The notes: a model not told the origin generated them from the sequence alone. A stretch of 64,000 bases of DNA from a virus (IMGVR_UViG_3300017987_000071:1-64000), one strand, 5' to 3'; counted from the first letter of the stretch, positions 1-9,439 are shown. Translations and numbers: made by a program.

Positions 1-282
1 CAGGGTTTTGTTCTCAAGATAAGAACCAGGTACCCAAATTTCCTCAGTAGCAATTTCCTCAGTACCATCCCCCACACGCTTCTCCACCCACTGAAGGTAA
101 TAAGACTGCGTAGAGTCCAATGATACCAAATCTGTGCCTATGTACTGATAAGCAACAAGCACACCCTTGCTTCCCACACTTAAACCAGTGCTTGGCAAAG
201 CATACAGCGTTTCAGCAGTCAAATCAGATGCAATCTTATCTCGCAAGCGCACTATGCTTGGCAGCAACTTATATAATCGCAT
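1..282 (-). CDS. Tail protein following gpJ (P2 gpI-like position), partial
   Basis: The gene runs off the left edge; 94 codons are visible and open. The ATG at 282 is preceded by AGGAGG with good spacing and lies 12 nt after the stop of the baseplate J gene. The N-terminus (MRLYKLLPSIVRLRD) resembles the opening of tail proteins found directly downstream of gpJ in P2-like and other myophages, which join the baseplate wedge to fibres. Family assignment rests on position and this short N-terminus only, because the rest is outside the window. Confidence 0.6.
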   Translation of the reverse strand, partial: MRLYKLLPSIVRLRDKIASDLTAETLYALPSTGLSVGSKGVLVAYQYIGTDLVSLDSTQSYYLQWVEKRVGDGTEEIATEEIWVPGSYLENKTL

Positions 283-293
283 AATACCTCCTA

Positions 294-2303
294 CTATGCT
301 AAAGCAGCAACAGTAAGTCGCCCCTTTACTGCCAACTGGTCTTCCGCAATCGGAATATCTTCGCTTGCTGATGCTAAGCGTTGAACATATGTAGACCGTA
401 CAGTCAGGCCCACAGAGGGCACCAATGCGAGTGTAAAATCATATGACCCAGTATCGTAATCTATGGTGTTGTTGCCACTAACTGCTACATCACCCGTTAT
501 ATTGCCATTACCATCATCTATCGCAACTTGACTACCTTCAGAAAATGCCAAGGTGCTTTCCACTGCTGGCGGATAATCCAATACACCTTTAATGCGTGCA
601 GAGGACCCATCTGTTGTTGTTTCTTCTTCGCCACGCTGATAAGTAATCACATACCGATAAGTGCAAACAATGTCTGCATCCAAAGCAGGAGCAGCAGCAA
701 AAGTAACATTGTAACTCCCAGTAGTATAATCTATTGTGTTAGTCCCACTAGCATCTATATCACCAGTCAACTTCCCTGAACCGTCGTCCGTCACAGTTTG
801 CGTACCATCTGTTATAACCACAGAAAACTCAACCACAGGAGTCTTAAGCAGAGTGCCAGAAAAGGTTGCCAACACTCCTGTACCAGTACCAATACTCTCA
901 TCCTCTATTTTGTAGGATGCTGTAAGCAGATTTATTATAGCATAGTCTACACCAACCACACCATCCAACACAGCGTACACATCTGATATATGGACATCTC
1001 GCCCAGGTTGCACTAGCGAAGACGAAAACATAGCATTTAATGCTTCTAAAGCACTTGCTACCACTGTAGACGATGCATAAGAAGTTTGTGCTTTCACGGA
1101 CGCATTTATATCCACATAAACAATCTTGCCGTCTTCGACTTCAACCTTAGTGGTAATAAGGCGCACAGCATTTTCACCATCATTAGCAAAGTATTCAGAA
1201 ATAGCATCCTTTAACCCAGTAGAGGGCAACTCAATATTCCCACTCTCATCTCGCCCCCAAACAGCAATCATCACAGTATTCAGTTCCGGGATAGTTTGCT
1301 TCAAGCGAGCGCGAGCGTGTGCTGGGGCGCCATAAATGGGGCTATTAAACAAGGAAGCTAAAGTCGTAAAATCCCATTGTGTTACTGCTCTACCGTTAGT
1401 TGATACCCATCTCGGAATCCAATACTTCGCATGATCAATTGTTTCACGCGGATTGCCACCTGAACCACGATGCTCAGAGTTGTTGAATAGCACATCAACG
1501 TACTCAGTTGGTGCTGTCCCTTCTCGATAGCAAGTATTCGATACTGTAGTCTCGATGTCGTTAAGCGGTATATTGCCGATGACACCACCCCCGACTCGAT
1601 ATTCTGACTCAATAGACGCAGAAGTGGGAGGAATTGCACCACTGTTATTATCCCCAAATTTCAAGGTAGCATAATCGTCAACGTCATAAGAAACCTCATA
1701 TATCTCCGAATCCTCAGTGCCATAAACCAAGGAATCCGTTTTATCCCACTCAACACTATTCACATCAACAACTATCGACCCGTCAATCACCGAAGCCTCT
1801 GCCAAACGAAACTTTTGGAACATATCGCCAGTAGAAGTAAAAGTCTCATTGCGAGTTAACCCTTGCACCATTGTTACATCAGCAGATGTGCTACCAGCGG
1901 GTATCCGTTGCTCTTCTACAACCTCAAAGTCAACACCCTTCTTACTCTTGATTTGTGTCCCCGCAGGTATTACAATAGCTTCAGCGTATACACTATCTAT
2001 AGTAGCTTTTACTGTAACGCTGGCAGCAGTAGGAGGACTAAGTTTGTAGCCTACCAACTCACCCAAAAAGATAATCGACTGTCGATCTTGTGCCGTAGGC
2101 AAAAAGGTTTCGTTTGCTGATACATCTAGGTAGTAATTCAGCAAATCAAACGCATATGCTTGTATCTCCAAAAGCGCCATGCCAAAATGTGATTCCGTAA
2201 AATCCTTCCAAGTTGACGAGAACTTTTGTCGGATTCTAGCGATTAGCATTGCTTTTATTGTGTCAAAATCCCTACCAGTATAATCTATTGCTGGAACGGC
2301 CAT
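294..2303 (-). CDS. Baseplate J / gp6-like wedge protein with two C-terminal beta modules
   Basis: This 669-aa protein has the typical baseplate J start (IDYTGRDFDTIKAML) and the FTESHFGMALLEIQAYAFD stretch of the gpJ/T4 gp6 family, which builds the wedge ring around the tail hub. The ATG at 2303 follows AAGGAGGT. About residues 481-556 and 571-642 are two copies of an added module with the pattern DGxG...G...NTIDYxTGSY, and a third copy sits in the major capsid protein of this phage. The gene lies between gp25/W and the gpI-position gene, the usual order. The wedge assignment is firm; the role of the two modules is unknown. Confidence 0.93.
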   Translation of the reverse strand: MAVPAIDYTGRDFDTIKAMLIARIRQKFSSTWKDFTESHFGMALLEIQAYAFDLLNYYLDVSANETFLPTAQDRQSIIFLGELVGYKLSPPTAASVTVKATIDSVYAEAIVIPAGTQIKSKKGVDFEVVEEQRIPAGSTSADVTMVQGLTRNETFTSTGDMFQKFRLAEASVIDGSIVVDVNSVEWDKTDSLVYGTEDSEIYEVSYDVDDYATLKFGDNNSGAIPPTSASIESEYRVGGGVIGNIPLNDIETTVSNTCYREGTAPTEYVDVLFNNSEHRGSGGNPRETIDHAKYWIPRWVSTNGRAVTQWDFTTLASLFNSPIYGAPAHARARLKQTIPELNTVMIAVWGRDESGNIELPSTGLKDAISEYFANDGENAVRLITTKVEVEDGKIVYVDINASVKAQTSYASSTVVASALEALNAMFSSSLVQPGRDVHISDVYAVLDGVVGVDYAIINLLTASYKIEDESIGTGTGVLATFSGTLLKTPVVEFSVVITDGTQTVTDDGSGKLTGDIDASGTNTIDYTTGSYNVTFAAAPALDADIVCTYRYVITYQRGEEETTTDGSSARIKGVLDYPPAVESTLAFSEGSQVAIDDGNGNITGDVAVSGNNTIDYDTGSYDFTLALVPSVGLTVRSTYVQRLASASEDIPIAEDQLAVKGRLTVAALA

Positions 2304-2317
2304 CGTTCATTACCTCC

Positions 2318-2704
2318 TTAATACACGTTCTCAGGTGATACAGTAACCTCCACCGTCGCTATATCCCTCGCCAGCGGGTCTTCCACATTCTGAAACTTTA
2401 CCTTTACCGTTATTGTATGCTCGCCGATTTCGATATCTGCGCCCAAAAACTCCACGCGGTCATCCCACTCTTCGACCGCCTCCTGCACAGCATTCCTAAT
2501 GCTTTCTTCAGTCACAATATCATTGGGTTCAAAAACAGCATCGGGTACATCGGACCCAAAGGTAGGAAGCATAACACGCTCCCTTTTCCGAGTAAGCAAT
2601 ATCCATATGATAGAAGACCGCAGTACATCAATGTCCTCTTTAGGCTCGACCAAGGTGGCTAATGTACCATCCCAAGGCAAGGCCATACCACTGTATTGTC
2701 CCAT
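2318..2704 (-). CDS. Baseplate wedge protein, GPW/gp25 family
   Basis: This 128-aa protein has the GPW/gp25 family layout: RSSIIWILLTRKRERVMLPTFGSD near the start, then VTEESIRNAVQEAVEEWDDRV and a beta-rich end. gp25/W is a wedge component that contacts the sheath in contractile tails and injection machines. Length matches the family (about 110-140 aa). GGAG lies upstream of the ATG at 2704. It is directly upstream of the J gene in transcription order, as in P2-like baseplates. Confidence 0.93.
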   Translation of the reverse strand: MGQYSGMALPWDGTLATLVEPKEDIDVLRSSIIWILLTRKRERVMLPTFGSDVPDAVFEPNDIVTEESIRNAVQEAVEEWDDRVEFLGADIEIGEHTITVKVKFQNVEDPLARDIATVEVTVSPENVY

Positions 2705-2773
2705 TAATTCTTCTCCTTAACCACTGGCACAAACCTACTTACAACACAAGGTGGTTGTAGAACCACCGAAAAC

Positions 2774-3619
2774 CTAACCTGCTGGAGGGTGTCCACCCTT
2801 TGGCGGGTGATAAAAAGCGCCAGCAACGCCCCCACTGCCTAATATCGTTCCACTAGATACAACAACTCTCTGGCCCCCTACAATTTGTACAGTATCTGCT
2901 TGCAGAGTTATGTTGCCTGTGCCTTCCTCCGTAACCGCTTGTGCTACAATCGTCGGAGACGTAAGCACTACTTGCACATCTGAATCCACTTTAACCCTAT
3001 AGTCTTTAGAATGCACTCGTATCTGCGGAGGTTCGTTCTCCGGCGAATTACCGGATGAGTCTAACTCAATATAATTATCCTTGTCTAAATAGATATCAAT
3101 CCGCTTATCGCTCACAAACCTAATCATCATTGACTTAGCGTCCCCCGCTTTGCTTTGCCCTTGCCAAACTGTAAGTTCGGGGTACTCAGTGCCAGTTCTG
3201 TTTTTTTCCTCCTCTTCAGGATCTCTGCAAGCATCGGGCAATTCAGTCTCTTCGTTATTACTGGCAGGAGCACCATAGCATGTTCCAAGCCATACAGGGG
3301 ATTGCATATCCCCTTGCTCAAACATCACCCAGACCTGTGCACCAACTCGAGGTATGCTAACCAGTCCTTCTGGTTTTTGATCCTTTTTAGTACCCCCAAA
3401 AGGAAAGCAAGGCCATGCCCAAGGCAAATCAGCTTCTTGCACATTTTCGCCATATACCTGGGGGACTAACACACGTAGTCTACCCAAGGGGCCATACTCA
3501 TCCTCTGCTTGCCCCCCATCGTCCGTAGGCCGGTCATCATTTTGCTTTACGATACCCCGATAAACACCAGGGAACTTAGTTTGCAATTGGGGGGGTTGAA
3601 TTATGCTTTCTTCGATCAC
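2774..3619 (-). CDS. Baseplate spike/hub protein, gpV/gp5 OB-fold type
   Basis: The N-terminal half matches the gpV/gp5 OB domain: FPGVYRGIVKQNDD, GPLGRLRVLVPQVYG, then VSIPRVGAQVWVMFEQGD and SPVWLGTCY. The C-terminal part is beta-rich (RIDIYLDKDNYIELD, QIRVHSKDYRVKVDSD) and ends in a Gly/His/Pro-rich YHPPKGGHPPAG that resembles a tip or PAAR-type contact. I chose GTG at 3619 because GAGGAGG lies 8 nt upstream and the preceding gene stops at 3624; the longer in-frame start at 3682 would overlap that gene by 59 nt with no ribosome site. The spike pierces the outer membrane during contraction (family knowledge). Confidence 0.88.
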   Translation of the reverse strand: MIEESIIQPPQLQTKFPGVYRGIVKQNDDRPTDDGGQAEDEYGPLGRLRVLVPQVYGENVQEADLPWAWPCFPFGGTKKDQKPEGLVSIPRVGAQVWVMFEQGDMQSPVWLGTCYGAPASNNEETELPDACRDPEEEEKNRTGTEYPELTVWQGQSKAGDAKSMMIRFVSDKRIDIYLDKDNYIELDSSGNSPENEPPQIRVHSKDYRVKVDSDVQVVLTSPTIVAQAVTEEGTGNITLQADTVQIVGGQRVVVSSGTILGSGGVAGAFYHPPKGGHPPAG

Positions 3620-3623
3620 GCTA

Positions 3624-4754
3624 CTAACCTCCTCGCTGGCTTGTTCTACGCTCCAGATACACAATGGTCCTAAATTCACCACCGGTAATCCTTTGCTTAA
3701 CCCCGCGCACTAAATACTTCCCGGTAGTAAAATGAGGCCGCCCATCTTGGTCTGTAATATCTAAACTACTTACCGTAAAGGGCTTCAATTTTACCTGGGG
3801 GGAAACGTCAATCGTTACTCGATAAAGCGTCCGAGCATTAGCGCCCCAGATAGCCTTAGCAGTGTTTTCGACATCCTCCTCTTCATATTTCGGAAAATAC
3901 GGGGCCGTAGTTAACCACACCCTAGCAGGTTCTTGGGGCAACGAAGGACCCTTGGAGGACAACTTCTTAAAGTTAACCGTATTATCATCTGCCTTAAACG
4001 ATACTGGCTTAACCTTAATAGGGTCAAAACCCCGCACCTCAGTAGATAAACCCCCTAGAGGACCAAGTGTCACCCTGCGGTATTCCAACTCCAATAAGCG
4101 AATGTTATTCGGTTCTTCCTCTTCTGGTGCTACAGTAAGCACAAAACTAGTACCACTACCAGCAAGCGTTGGCGGTTTGAATACCAACTTATTGCCATCA
4201 GCAATAAAGAAGTAATAATTAGGATCACCACCCTGCGAAACTGCTCTAGGCAACAACACATACTTTATAAACCAAGCATCTGGCAAATTCCCTTGCATAA
4301 TATGGTATTTGCCTTTTGTGGACTCAACCTCCGCAGTTATCCCTACATTACTAGCAATATCAGATACCATATCCGAAATGCTCATATCCTTATAGGATTT
4401 AGAATCTCGAAAAGACTCATTCAATTGCTGTCCTAAATCTAATCCCTCAAGGAATATTTCTGCGTTGGTAGGAGAATAGCGAATGCGTAAGAAGGAAGCG
4501 TCTACATGACGCCAATCTGAATCGGTACGCTGACCACCGACAGCAAAACCCCATCGCACAAGAATATCAGTATCAGGATTAGTGATCACCTGATCGAAAT
4601 CTTGCCAATTAGCCTTGTCGCAATGGAGTATAAACTGTGCTGACCCATATATATGCTCGAAGTAAACAAAATCAATGATCCCATCTTCATCCACCCGTAA
4701 TGAGCGGCCTCCGACCAACAGGTCAACATGAAACGTTCCTGCATCATGAGCCAT
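3624..4754 (-). CDS. Baseplate hub protein, gpD / gp27-like
   Basis: This 376-aa protein has the organisation of late-control D/gp27 hub proteins. A first beta domain (FHVDLLVGGRSLRVDEDG, FVYFEHIYGSAQFILHCD) is followed by a part with AEIFLEGLDLGQQL and YKDMSISDMVSDIASNVGI, the subdomain where these proteins recruit the spike. The C-terminus closes with TTGKYLVRGVKQRI. It sits directly upstream of the spike gene in transcription, the conserved hub-spike order. The ATG at 4754 comes 3 nt after the LysM gene stop. Exact subfamily is uncertain. Confidence 0.85.
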   Translation of the reverse strand: MAHDAGTFHVDLLVGGRSLRVDEDGIIDFVYFEHIYGSAQFILHCDKANWQDFDQVITNPDTDILVRWGFAVGGQRTDSDWRHVDASFLRIRYSPTNAEIFLEGLDLGQQLNESFRDSKSYKDMSISDMVSDIASNVGITAEVESTKGKYHIMQGNLPDAWFIKYVLLPRAVSQGGDPNYYFFIADGNKLVFKPPTLAGSGTSFVLTVAPEEEEPNNIRLLELEYRRVTLGPLGGLSTEVRGFDPIKVKPVSFKADDNTVNFKKLSSKGPSLPQEPARVWLTTAPYFPKYEEEDVENTAKAIWGANARTLYRVTIDVSPQVKLKPFTVSSLDITDQDGRPHFTTGKYLVRGVKQRITGGEFRTIVYLERRTSQRGG

Positions 4755-4757
4755 TTG

Positions 4758-5129
4758 TTATACCTGAAGTTTTGTTTGGCGCTCTGCCAAAGCCTCCATA
4801 ATGTCTTCCCTTGTTGGGATTATCAAGGTATCACCGGGCACCAAATCAGTCAATGGATTCTTGATATTATTGGCCAAAGCAATCGCCCACCAATAGTTTA
4901 CAGTGCCATAAGCATCGTAAGAGATCAAATCAATGCGACCAACTTCTCCTGGGGAGACGACATGCCTACCATAACTCTCTAACTTTAATTCCGGTTTAAT
5001 CCAGATGCCAAACCGCCTGCGGCCAGGCACAACTAATTGATCTATCGTTACCTTGGTTAAGCCATACCGACTCTCTTCGCTAGTCGTATTTTCCAAGTAT
5101 GGCTGCTCAACCACCTGTCTAAAAAGCAT
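4758..5129 (-). CDS. LysM-domain baseplate protein (gp53-like)
   Basis: This 123-aa protein carries one LysM-like domain in its second half: VNYWWAIALANNIKNPLTD followed by LVPGDTLIIPT. T4 gp53-like and P2 gpX-like proteins use this fold in the baseplate near the hub. The first half (SRYGLTKVTIDQLVVPGRR) matches gp53-like proteins that link wedge and hub. The ATG at 5129 follows AGGGGG. It lies between two hub genes, which supports a structural role rather than cell-wall lysis. Confidence 0.8.
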   Translation of the reverse strand: MLFRQVVEQPYLENTTSEESRYGLTKVTIDQLVVPGRRRFGIWIKPELKLESYGRHVVSPGEVGRIDLISYDAYGTVNYWWAIALANNIKNPLTDLVPGDTLIIPTREDIMEALAERQTKLQV

Positions 5130-5137
5130 AATGCCCC

Positions 5138-5611
5138 CTAAAATCTAAAAGAGAACTTAGAAGCAGTCGGTCGTCGTTTAGCTGTAAACGTAGGTGTAAT
5201 CGTAAACTGCACATCAGCAACCAGTGGGTTACCTTGAGCATCCCACGGTTTTGCCCATGATACCGTCCAACCAGTCATCAATCCCTTCAAGCCAAACCAT
5301 GTACCAATACGCACACGAATCGACTTAACTTCATTTTCCCCTTCGGGGGGAAATCCCATCATCGCCATCGTTTCAATCACATTACGCAAATCGCGAGAAC
5401 TTTGGATGGGGCCTTCCTCAAGCACCCCTAACTTAAGACTAAAAGTCATGTCCGAAAACTCGCCCTTTTCCCACAAAAAGCGGGCGGGGTGAGCTTTCCG
5501 CTTCTCTGAATTAGCTCTAAAGTTATTAGTGTAAGACACATCAAAATTCTCCAGGTGCAACGGAATCTTAATGGTCTTAATTCCCTGGATAAGTATCATT
5601 GGCACAGCCAC
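5138..5611 (-). CDS. Baseplate/tail-end protein downstream of tape measure
   Basis: This 157-aa protein has alternating beta-strand character (GIKTIKIPLHLENFDVSY, FSDMTFSLKLGVLEEG, GLMTGWTVSWAKPWD, VADVQFTITPTF), typical of tail tube or distal-tail initiator proteins. The start is GTG at 5611, with AGGAGG 8 nt upstream; an upstream GTG at 5620 overlaps that ribosome site and is unlikely. It is the first gene after the tape measure and precedes the LysM and hub genes, the position of tube-initiator proteins such as T4 gp48/gp54. Function is inferred from position and fold character. Confidence 0.65.
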   Translation of the reverse strand: MAVPMILIQGIKTIKIPLHLENFDVSYTNNFRANSEKRKAHPARFLWEKGEFSDMTFSLKLGVLEEGPIQSSRDLRNVIETMAMMGFPPEGENEVKSIRVRIGTWFGLKGLMTGWTVSWAKPWDAQGNPLVADVQFTITPTFTAKRRPTASKFSFRF

Positions 5612-5623
5612 AACACGCACCTC

Positions 5624-8419
5624 CTAAATCTGGAACCTAGCAAAAACGCTGGCGTCGTGACGCAATTCCGTTTTTTGTCTACTTAGTTCAAGCAATGTAA
5701 ACCGAACATCCTTACTCAAACGTTCCACAGCACTCACTACAGGATCAGCAATAAGAGCAGTATAATCAGGTTGCTTAAAGTATGACTTTACAAACTTTGG
5801 AATCGGAATATCGGATAACGATCCTTGCACCTTCGCTTCAAATTGCCCACTGCCTTTGTCTACACCAGTAGCCAAATTCTCCATAATGCGAGCACCGGAC
5901 TTCTTTAAGCCTTTCAAAGGACCCTTCTTAGGTTCAGAATGGGGCAACATATCAGAAACAGCACTGAAAGCTCCACCGGCAATCTTTGACAGTACGCTGG
6001 TAGCCTTCTTTAAGCCAGATGCAAAATCCGTAACCGTTGTGCTGCCAGACTCAACAATCTTCTTTTTCTCATTGTCGTCGGGGACGCCAAACATTCGCTT
6101 CATCCAACCTGGCATCCAATTGGTCACGGTCTTCTTCACATCATTTAACCCTTTAGTAACGGATTCGACCCACTTAGTAGGATCAAACATCGAGGAAAGC
6201 GTATTCCCAATCTTATCACCAACCCACTTAAGTCCTTTCCATAGGTACTCAAAAGCATCAACCACCCACTCTATGCTTTTCCTCAAAACTTTAAAGTAGG
6301 CAATCAAAGGAAACAAACCAATTAGCATAAAAAACTTACTATGCTTCTTAACAAAATTGAATGCCTTGCCGATAGCTTCCAACGCCATCTTGATCGGCCA
6401 TAGCACCACATCCAACACCACCTTACCAACATCCCATATTGCTTCCAACGCTACATCCCAACCCCAGATAGCATCAACCAGAAAGTATACCGCTGCTACA
6501 ACCAACGCAATAATTCCCAATATCCACACCAACGGATTGGCAAACAATACAGCATTCAAAGCAGCAAATGCCCCAGTAAGTATACCAGTCGTAAACGCTA
6601 AAATTCCTTGAGCAGCAGCAACAGCATAAGATGCAATTGCTCCAGCGATTAATACTCCCTTATTAACCACCATTGCTACTGTATTGGCAATAAAACCCCC
6701 GGTCAACCCTGTCATGGATGCAATAGTTGCCCCCAAAGCTGTTATCCTCGCCCACAAACCTACAGTGGATGCAGTAGTAACTGTTGTATTTGCTCCTACA
6801 GCAGTTGTATTTGCAGTAACCGCAGCAGCAGCCGTACTAGCAGACGTTGCTTGTGCAGTCATTGCTGTAGTATTTGCAACGGAAGCTACTGAATTGGCAG
6901 CAGTTGCTGTAGTGTTTGCTGTCGTAGCTACTGTCTGTCCAGTTAGCATAGCTACAGCGGACTTGCCCCAACCAATATAGGATTTTAAACCGGTGACTAC
7001 CCACTTAAACATTCCAATACCAAACGCTATTGTTGCTTTAGCAGCACCAAGCAAAGCAGGAATAAGTGCTATGCCCAGGGTTACTGCTAAACCATTTGCC
7101 ACAATTTCGTTTTTGGTTAATGCTTCTATCACCTCTGCAATATACTCAAAAACGGGGGCTAAAATCTGAGCAAGAGACGTGAAAACTCTTGCTAGTTTTA
7201 ACCCCACAGGCAGGAACGCTTCTATTAAAGCAACGAACGGAGGTACGATCGCCTGCGCAAAAGCTCCAATAACCCTTGATAAAGGTGTAACCAATTTGGA
7301 CAGAGGTGTAACAATTTCTGACACCGCATCGGCTAATGGAATAAACAAGGGTTCCAATGTCCATTCTAAAAACTCTATCACAGAAGCAAAAGCCTTATAA
7401 AGCAAATTGCCCAGAGCAAATGCTCCCAACGCAGCTGCTGTAACTTTAAGCAGTCCTGCTTTGAAATCTCCTAGTGTTCCTGATACCCACTTCTTAGTGG
7501 CTTTCCCCACCATTGCTTCCGACTCGTCGATTAACTCCCCCATAGGGCGCTTCCACAACGGTATTGTACCTTCTGCTAATGCCTTCCCAACATCTTGCAC
7601 AAAAGCACTACGAGCACGATCGCTGCCCAACGTTTCATAGAAACTCTCTGCTAATTTGGGGTCCTGAAAATGCTCCGCTGCTAAAGTATTAATAAACTCT
7701 CGTTGGCCTCGTTTGCTCTTTGCTAACGCAGACCAAAACTCATAAGTCAGTGCTTCATCACCCAACGTTATCTTCAGTTGGCGAACCAATGCTTTTATAT
7801 CATCATAAGATGCAGTCCCCAAAGCTTCCATCAACTGTGGTGACTGCAACTTCTCAGACCAAAAAGTAGTCCAAAAAGCAGAACCCACTTCTTTTCCAAG
7901 AGCACGACCAACTTCATCATACTGCCCAAAATCTTCTACAGCAGGACGCTGTTCTGCTATCATCTTAGCGGCGGAAGCTAAAGAAGCAAATTCACCCCCA
8001 ACACTAACTGGCGCTAAAGGTGTTGGTGTAGCAGTTGTGGGCAACATACCCTCCATAGCCGACTTAGTTTCTAACGCTGCTGCACTCTGCTTAGTTAGCA
8101 TTTGAGTATTAGACGCAATCTCAGCATCTAAAGCAGTCAATTCAGCATTGAATGTATCAACCACGCCACTCAAATCACTAATCTGACCAAAAGCAGACCC
8201 ACCAGCAGACACCATATCCATCATGGAATCTTCCATCGTATCTGCTACTTTGCCAGCGCTCATTGCAGCATCCTCAAGAGCATTAGATGCTGAATCAAAA
8301 TTCTGCTGAGCAGCATTAAAAGCCGAAGTTGCTTCGTCTTCAAATCCTAACCTAAAAATAGAAGCCCCTGCCTCCAGCGAAGGCGAGGAGCCTGTTATTT
8401 CGGGTCCGTATTCTGGCAT
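5624..8419 (-). CDS. Tail tape measure protein
   Basis: This 931-aa protein is the longest complete product here and lies directly after the tail chaperone pair. It has a helical N-terminal third, several long hydrophobic stretches (around LLKVTAAALGAFALGNLLY and ANPLVWILGIIALVVAAVYF), and a low-complexity Ala/Thr/Asn region near the middle with repeated ANTTA units. Tape measure proteins set tail length and are ejected ahead of the DNA; the hydrophobic parts probably help form a membrane channel. The ATG at 8419 follows GAAGGGG. The start overlaps the stop of the frame-2 chaperone ORF by one base. Confidence 0.92.
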   Translation of the reverse strand: MPEYGPEITGSSPSLEAGASIFRLGFEDEATSAFNAAQQNFDSASNALEDAAMSAGKVADTMEDSMMDMVSAGGSAFGQISDLSGVVDTFNAELTALDAEIASNTQMLTKQSAAALETKSAMEGMLPTTATPTPLAPVSVGGEFASLASAAKMIAEQRPAVEDFGQYDEVGRALGKEVGSAFWTTFWSEKLQSPQLMEALGTASYDDIKALVRQLKITLGDEALTYEFWSALAKSKRGQREFINTLAAEHFQDPKLAESFYETLGSDRARSAFVQDVGKALAEGTIPLWKRPMGELIDESEAMVGKATKKWVSGTLGDFKAGLLKVTAAALGAFALGNLLYKAFASVIEFLEWTLEPLFIPLADAVSEIVTPLSKLVTPLSRVIGAFAQAIVPPFVALIEAFLPVGLKLARVFTSLAQILAPVFEYIAEVIEALTKNEIVANGLAVTLGIALIPALLGAAKATIAFGIGMFKWVVTGLKSYIGWGKSAVAMLTGQTVATTANTTATAANSVASVANTTAMTAQATSASTAAAAVTANTTAVGANTTVTTASTVGLWARITALGATIASMTGLTGGFIANTVAMVVNKGVLIAGAIASYAVAAAQGILAFTTGILTGAFAALNAVLFANPLVWILGIIALVVAAVYFLVDAIWGWDVALEAIWDVGKVVLDVVLWPIKMALEAIGKAFNFVKKHSKFFMLIGLFPLIAYFKVLRKSIEWVVDAFEYLWKGLKWVGDKIGNTLSSMFDPTKWVESVTKGLNDVKKTVTNWMPGWMKRMFGVPDDNEKKKIVESGSTTVTDFASGLKKATSVLSKIAGGAFSAVSDMLPHSEPKKGPLKGLKKSGARIMENLATGVDKGSGQFEAKVQGSLSDIPIPKFVKSYFKQPDYTALIADPVVSAVERLSKDVRFTLLELSRQKTELRHDASVFARFQI

Positions 8420-8655
8420 TATCGTCCCCTTCGTATACGCGCCGCAAAACCTCGAAAAGCACTGTTCGCAGCTTCTTGGCGTTTTGCTTCTGCTTCTCTC
8501 TCTTTCTTCACTTCATCCATTGTCTCTTCTACGTAGTACCTCCGGTCCAACGGGTAAAAATCATCAGAAGCATCAGGCGAAATCCCACCATATTTTGCTA
8601 ACAATCTCTGTTGCTCTAGCAAATTACGATAAGTCACCTTCGGACCGGCTTGCAC
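8419..8655 (-). CDS. Tail chaperone extension ORF, probably made by frameshifting
   Basis: This 78-codon frame is short, charged and helical (EETMDEVKKEREAEAKRQEA). It overlaps the end of the 264-aa tail chaperone gene by 32 nt. Its first possible initiator, GTG at 8655, has only a weak purine stretch and no clear ribosome site, unlike nearly every other gene here. The frame joins the upstream gene exactly at a TTTTTTC run. I therefore read it as the shifted C-terminal extension of the chaperone, the counterpart of lambda gpT in gpGT. Independent initiation is the alternative. Confidence 0.75.
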   Translation of the reverse strand: MQAGPKVTYRNLLEQQRLLAKYGGISPDASDDFYPLDRRYYVEETMDEVKKEREAEAKRQEAANSAFRGFAARIRRGR

Positions 8656-9418
8656 GAAAAAAGTCTTCAGTAAACTGGAATCGAGACCTACTTCGTTTGC
8701 AACAACGAGGGCATTGAGGTTCTAAAACCAGATTAACACCACAATCGTTATCCTCAATAACAGCTTTCACCATTCCAGTATCGCGAGTATACAAATTCTC
8801 AACAAACTCAATAGTCTCTCGCCAGTCAACCTCCTTATCATCTATACTCACTATAAACTTAGCAATACGAGCTTCATAACTGGGATCGCCCACGTCTGTT
8901 GGTACTGTTAAACGCTCAGCAAACTTGCGAATATCTCGCTCATCTTTTACTCTAAGCAACTTCAAACCTACTCGCTTTTTGCTTAAAGGCAAAGTGCAAA
9001 AAAATGGTTCCTCAAAACGCTTCGGCGTTGAACCATCCACCATCGTAGTGTTGCCATCTGGCAGAATTCTCATCTCAAAACCTTCAGGCACTTGCATCCG
9101 ATGTATAAACTCATATGTGCATTTTGGACAAGTAAGTTGAAAACTGTAATCGGGGCCATAACTAAGGTTGCGAATTGCTAATAACATATAAAAGTAATCT
9201 GCTACCAAATACTCCTCTAAAGGCATTACCTTAGTAAGCAGACAACGATCAACGATAGTCTCTAACACCTTAAGTTTGTCACCATGCTGACTGGCTAACA
9301 GTTTTTCCTCTTTTGTACGCATAGGAGCAATTTTAACAATGCCCCCAGGGAGCAAATCACCGTAAGGCAATCCGCAGGATGGCAATACGGTTTCTTCAAT
9401 AATCGTGTGTTCAAACAT
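8624..9418 (-). CDS. Tail assembly chaperone / gp26-like baseplate protein with zinc knuckles
   Basis: This 264-aa protein resembles the T4 gp26-like family seen next to tape measure genes in large myophages. It has MRTKEEKLLASQHGDKLKVL early, then LTCPKC and a later QCPRCC that together form a probable four-cysteine zinc site. Position directly between tube and tape measure genes fits the tail assembly chaperone. The C-terminal end overlaps the next frame at TTTTTTC. The ATG at 9418 has GGAGGT upstream. Whether it acts as chaperone, baseplate part or both cannot be told from sequence. Confidence 0.75.
   Translation of the reverse strand: MFEHTIIEETVLPSCGLPYGDLLPGGIVKIAPMRTKEEKLLASQHGDKLKVLETIVDRCLLTKVMPLEEYLVADYFYMLLAIRNLSYGPDYSFQLTCPKCTYEFIHRMQVPEGFEMRILPDGNTTMVDGSTPKRFEEPFFCTLPLSKKRVGLKLLRVKDERDIRKFAERLTVPTDVGDPSYEARIAKFIVSIDDKEVDWRETIEFVENLYTRDTGMVKAVIEDNDCGVNLVLEPQCPRCCKRSRSRFQFTEDFFRASRSEGDLS
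8656..8662 (-). promoter_or_regulatory. Candidate programmed frameshift site TTTTTTC
   Basis: On the minus strand the zero-frame codons are GAC TTT TTT CGT. A +1 slip of the P-site Phe tRNA from TTT to TTC puts GTG in the A site and continues into the 78-codon frame; a -2 slip gives the same frame. The site lies 32 nt before the zero-frame stop and just upstream of the tape measure gene, where tailed phages usually carry such a shift. Confidence 0.6.
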
Positions 9419-9439
9419 ATGCCCACCTCCTATTTTAGA

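Noticed and set aside
3620-3682. Longer start for the spike gene at 3682
   Set aside because: It would overlap the hub gene by 59 nt; GTG 3619 has GAGGAGG at ideal spacing.
5856-6980. Plus-strand frames over the tape measure gene
   Set aside because: They mirror the Ala/Thr/Asn-rich repeats of the tape measure protein and have no ribosome site.
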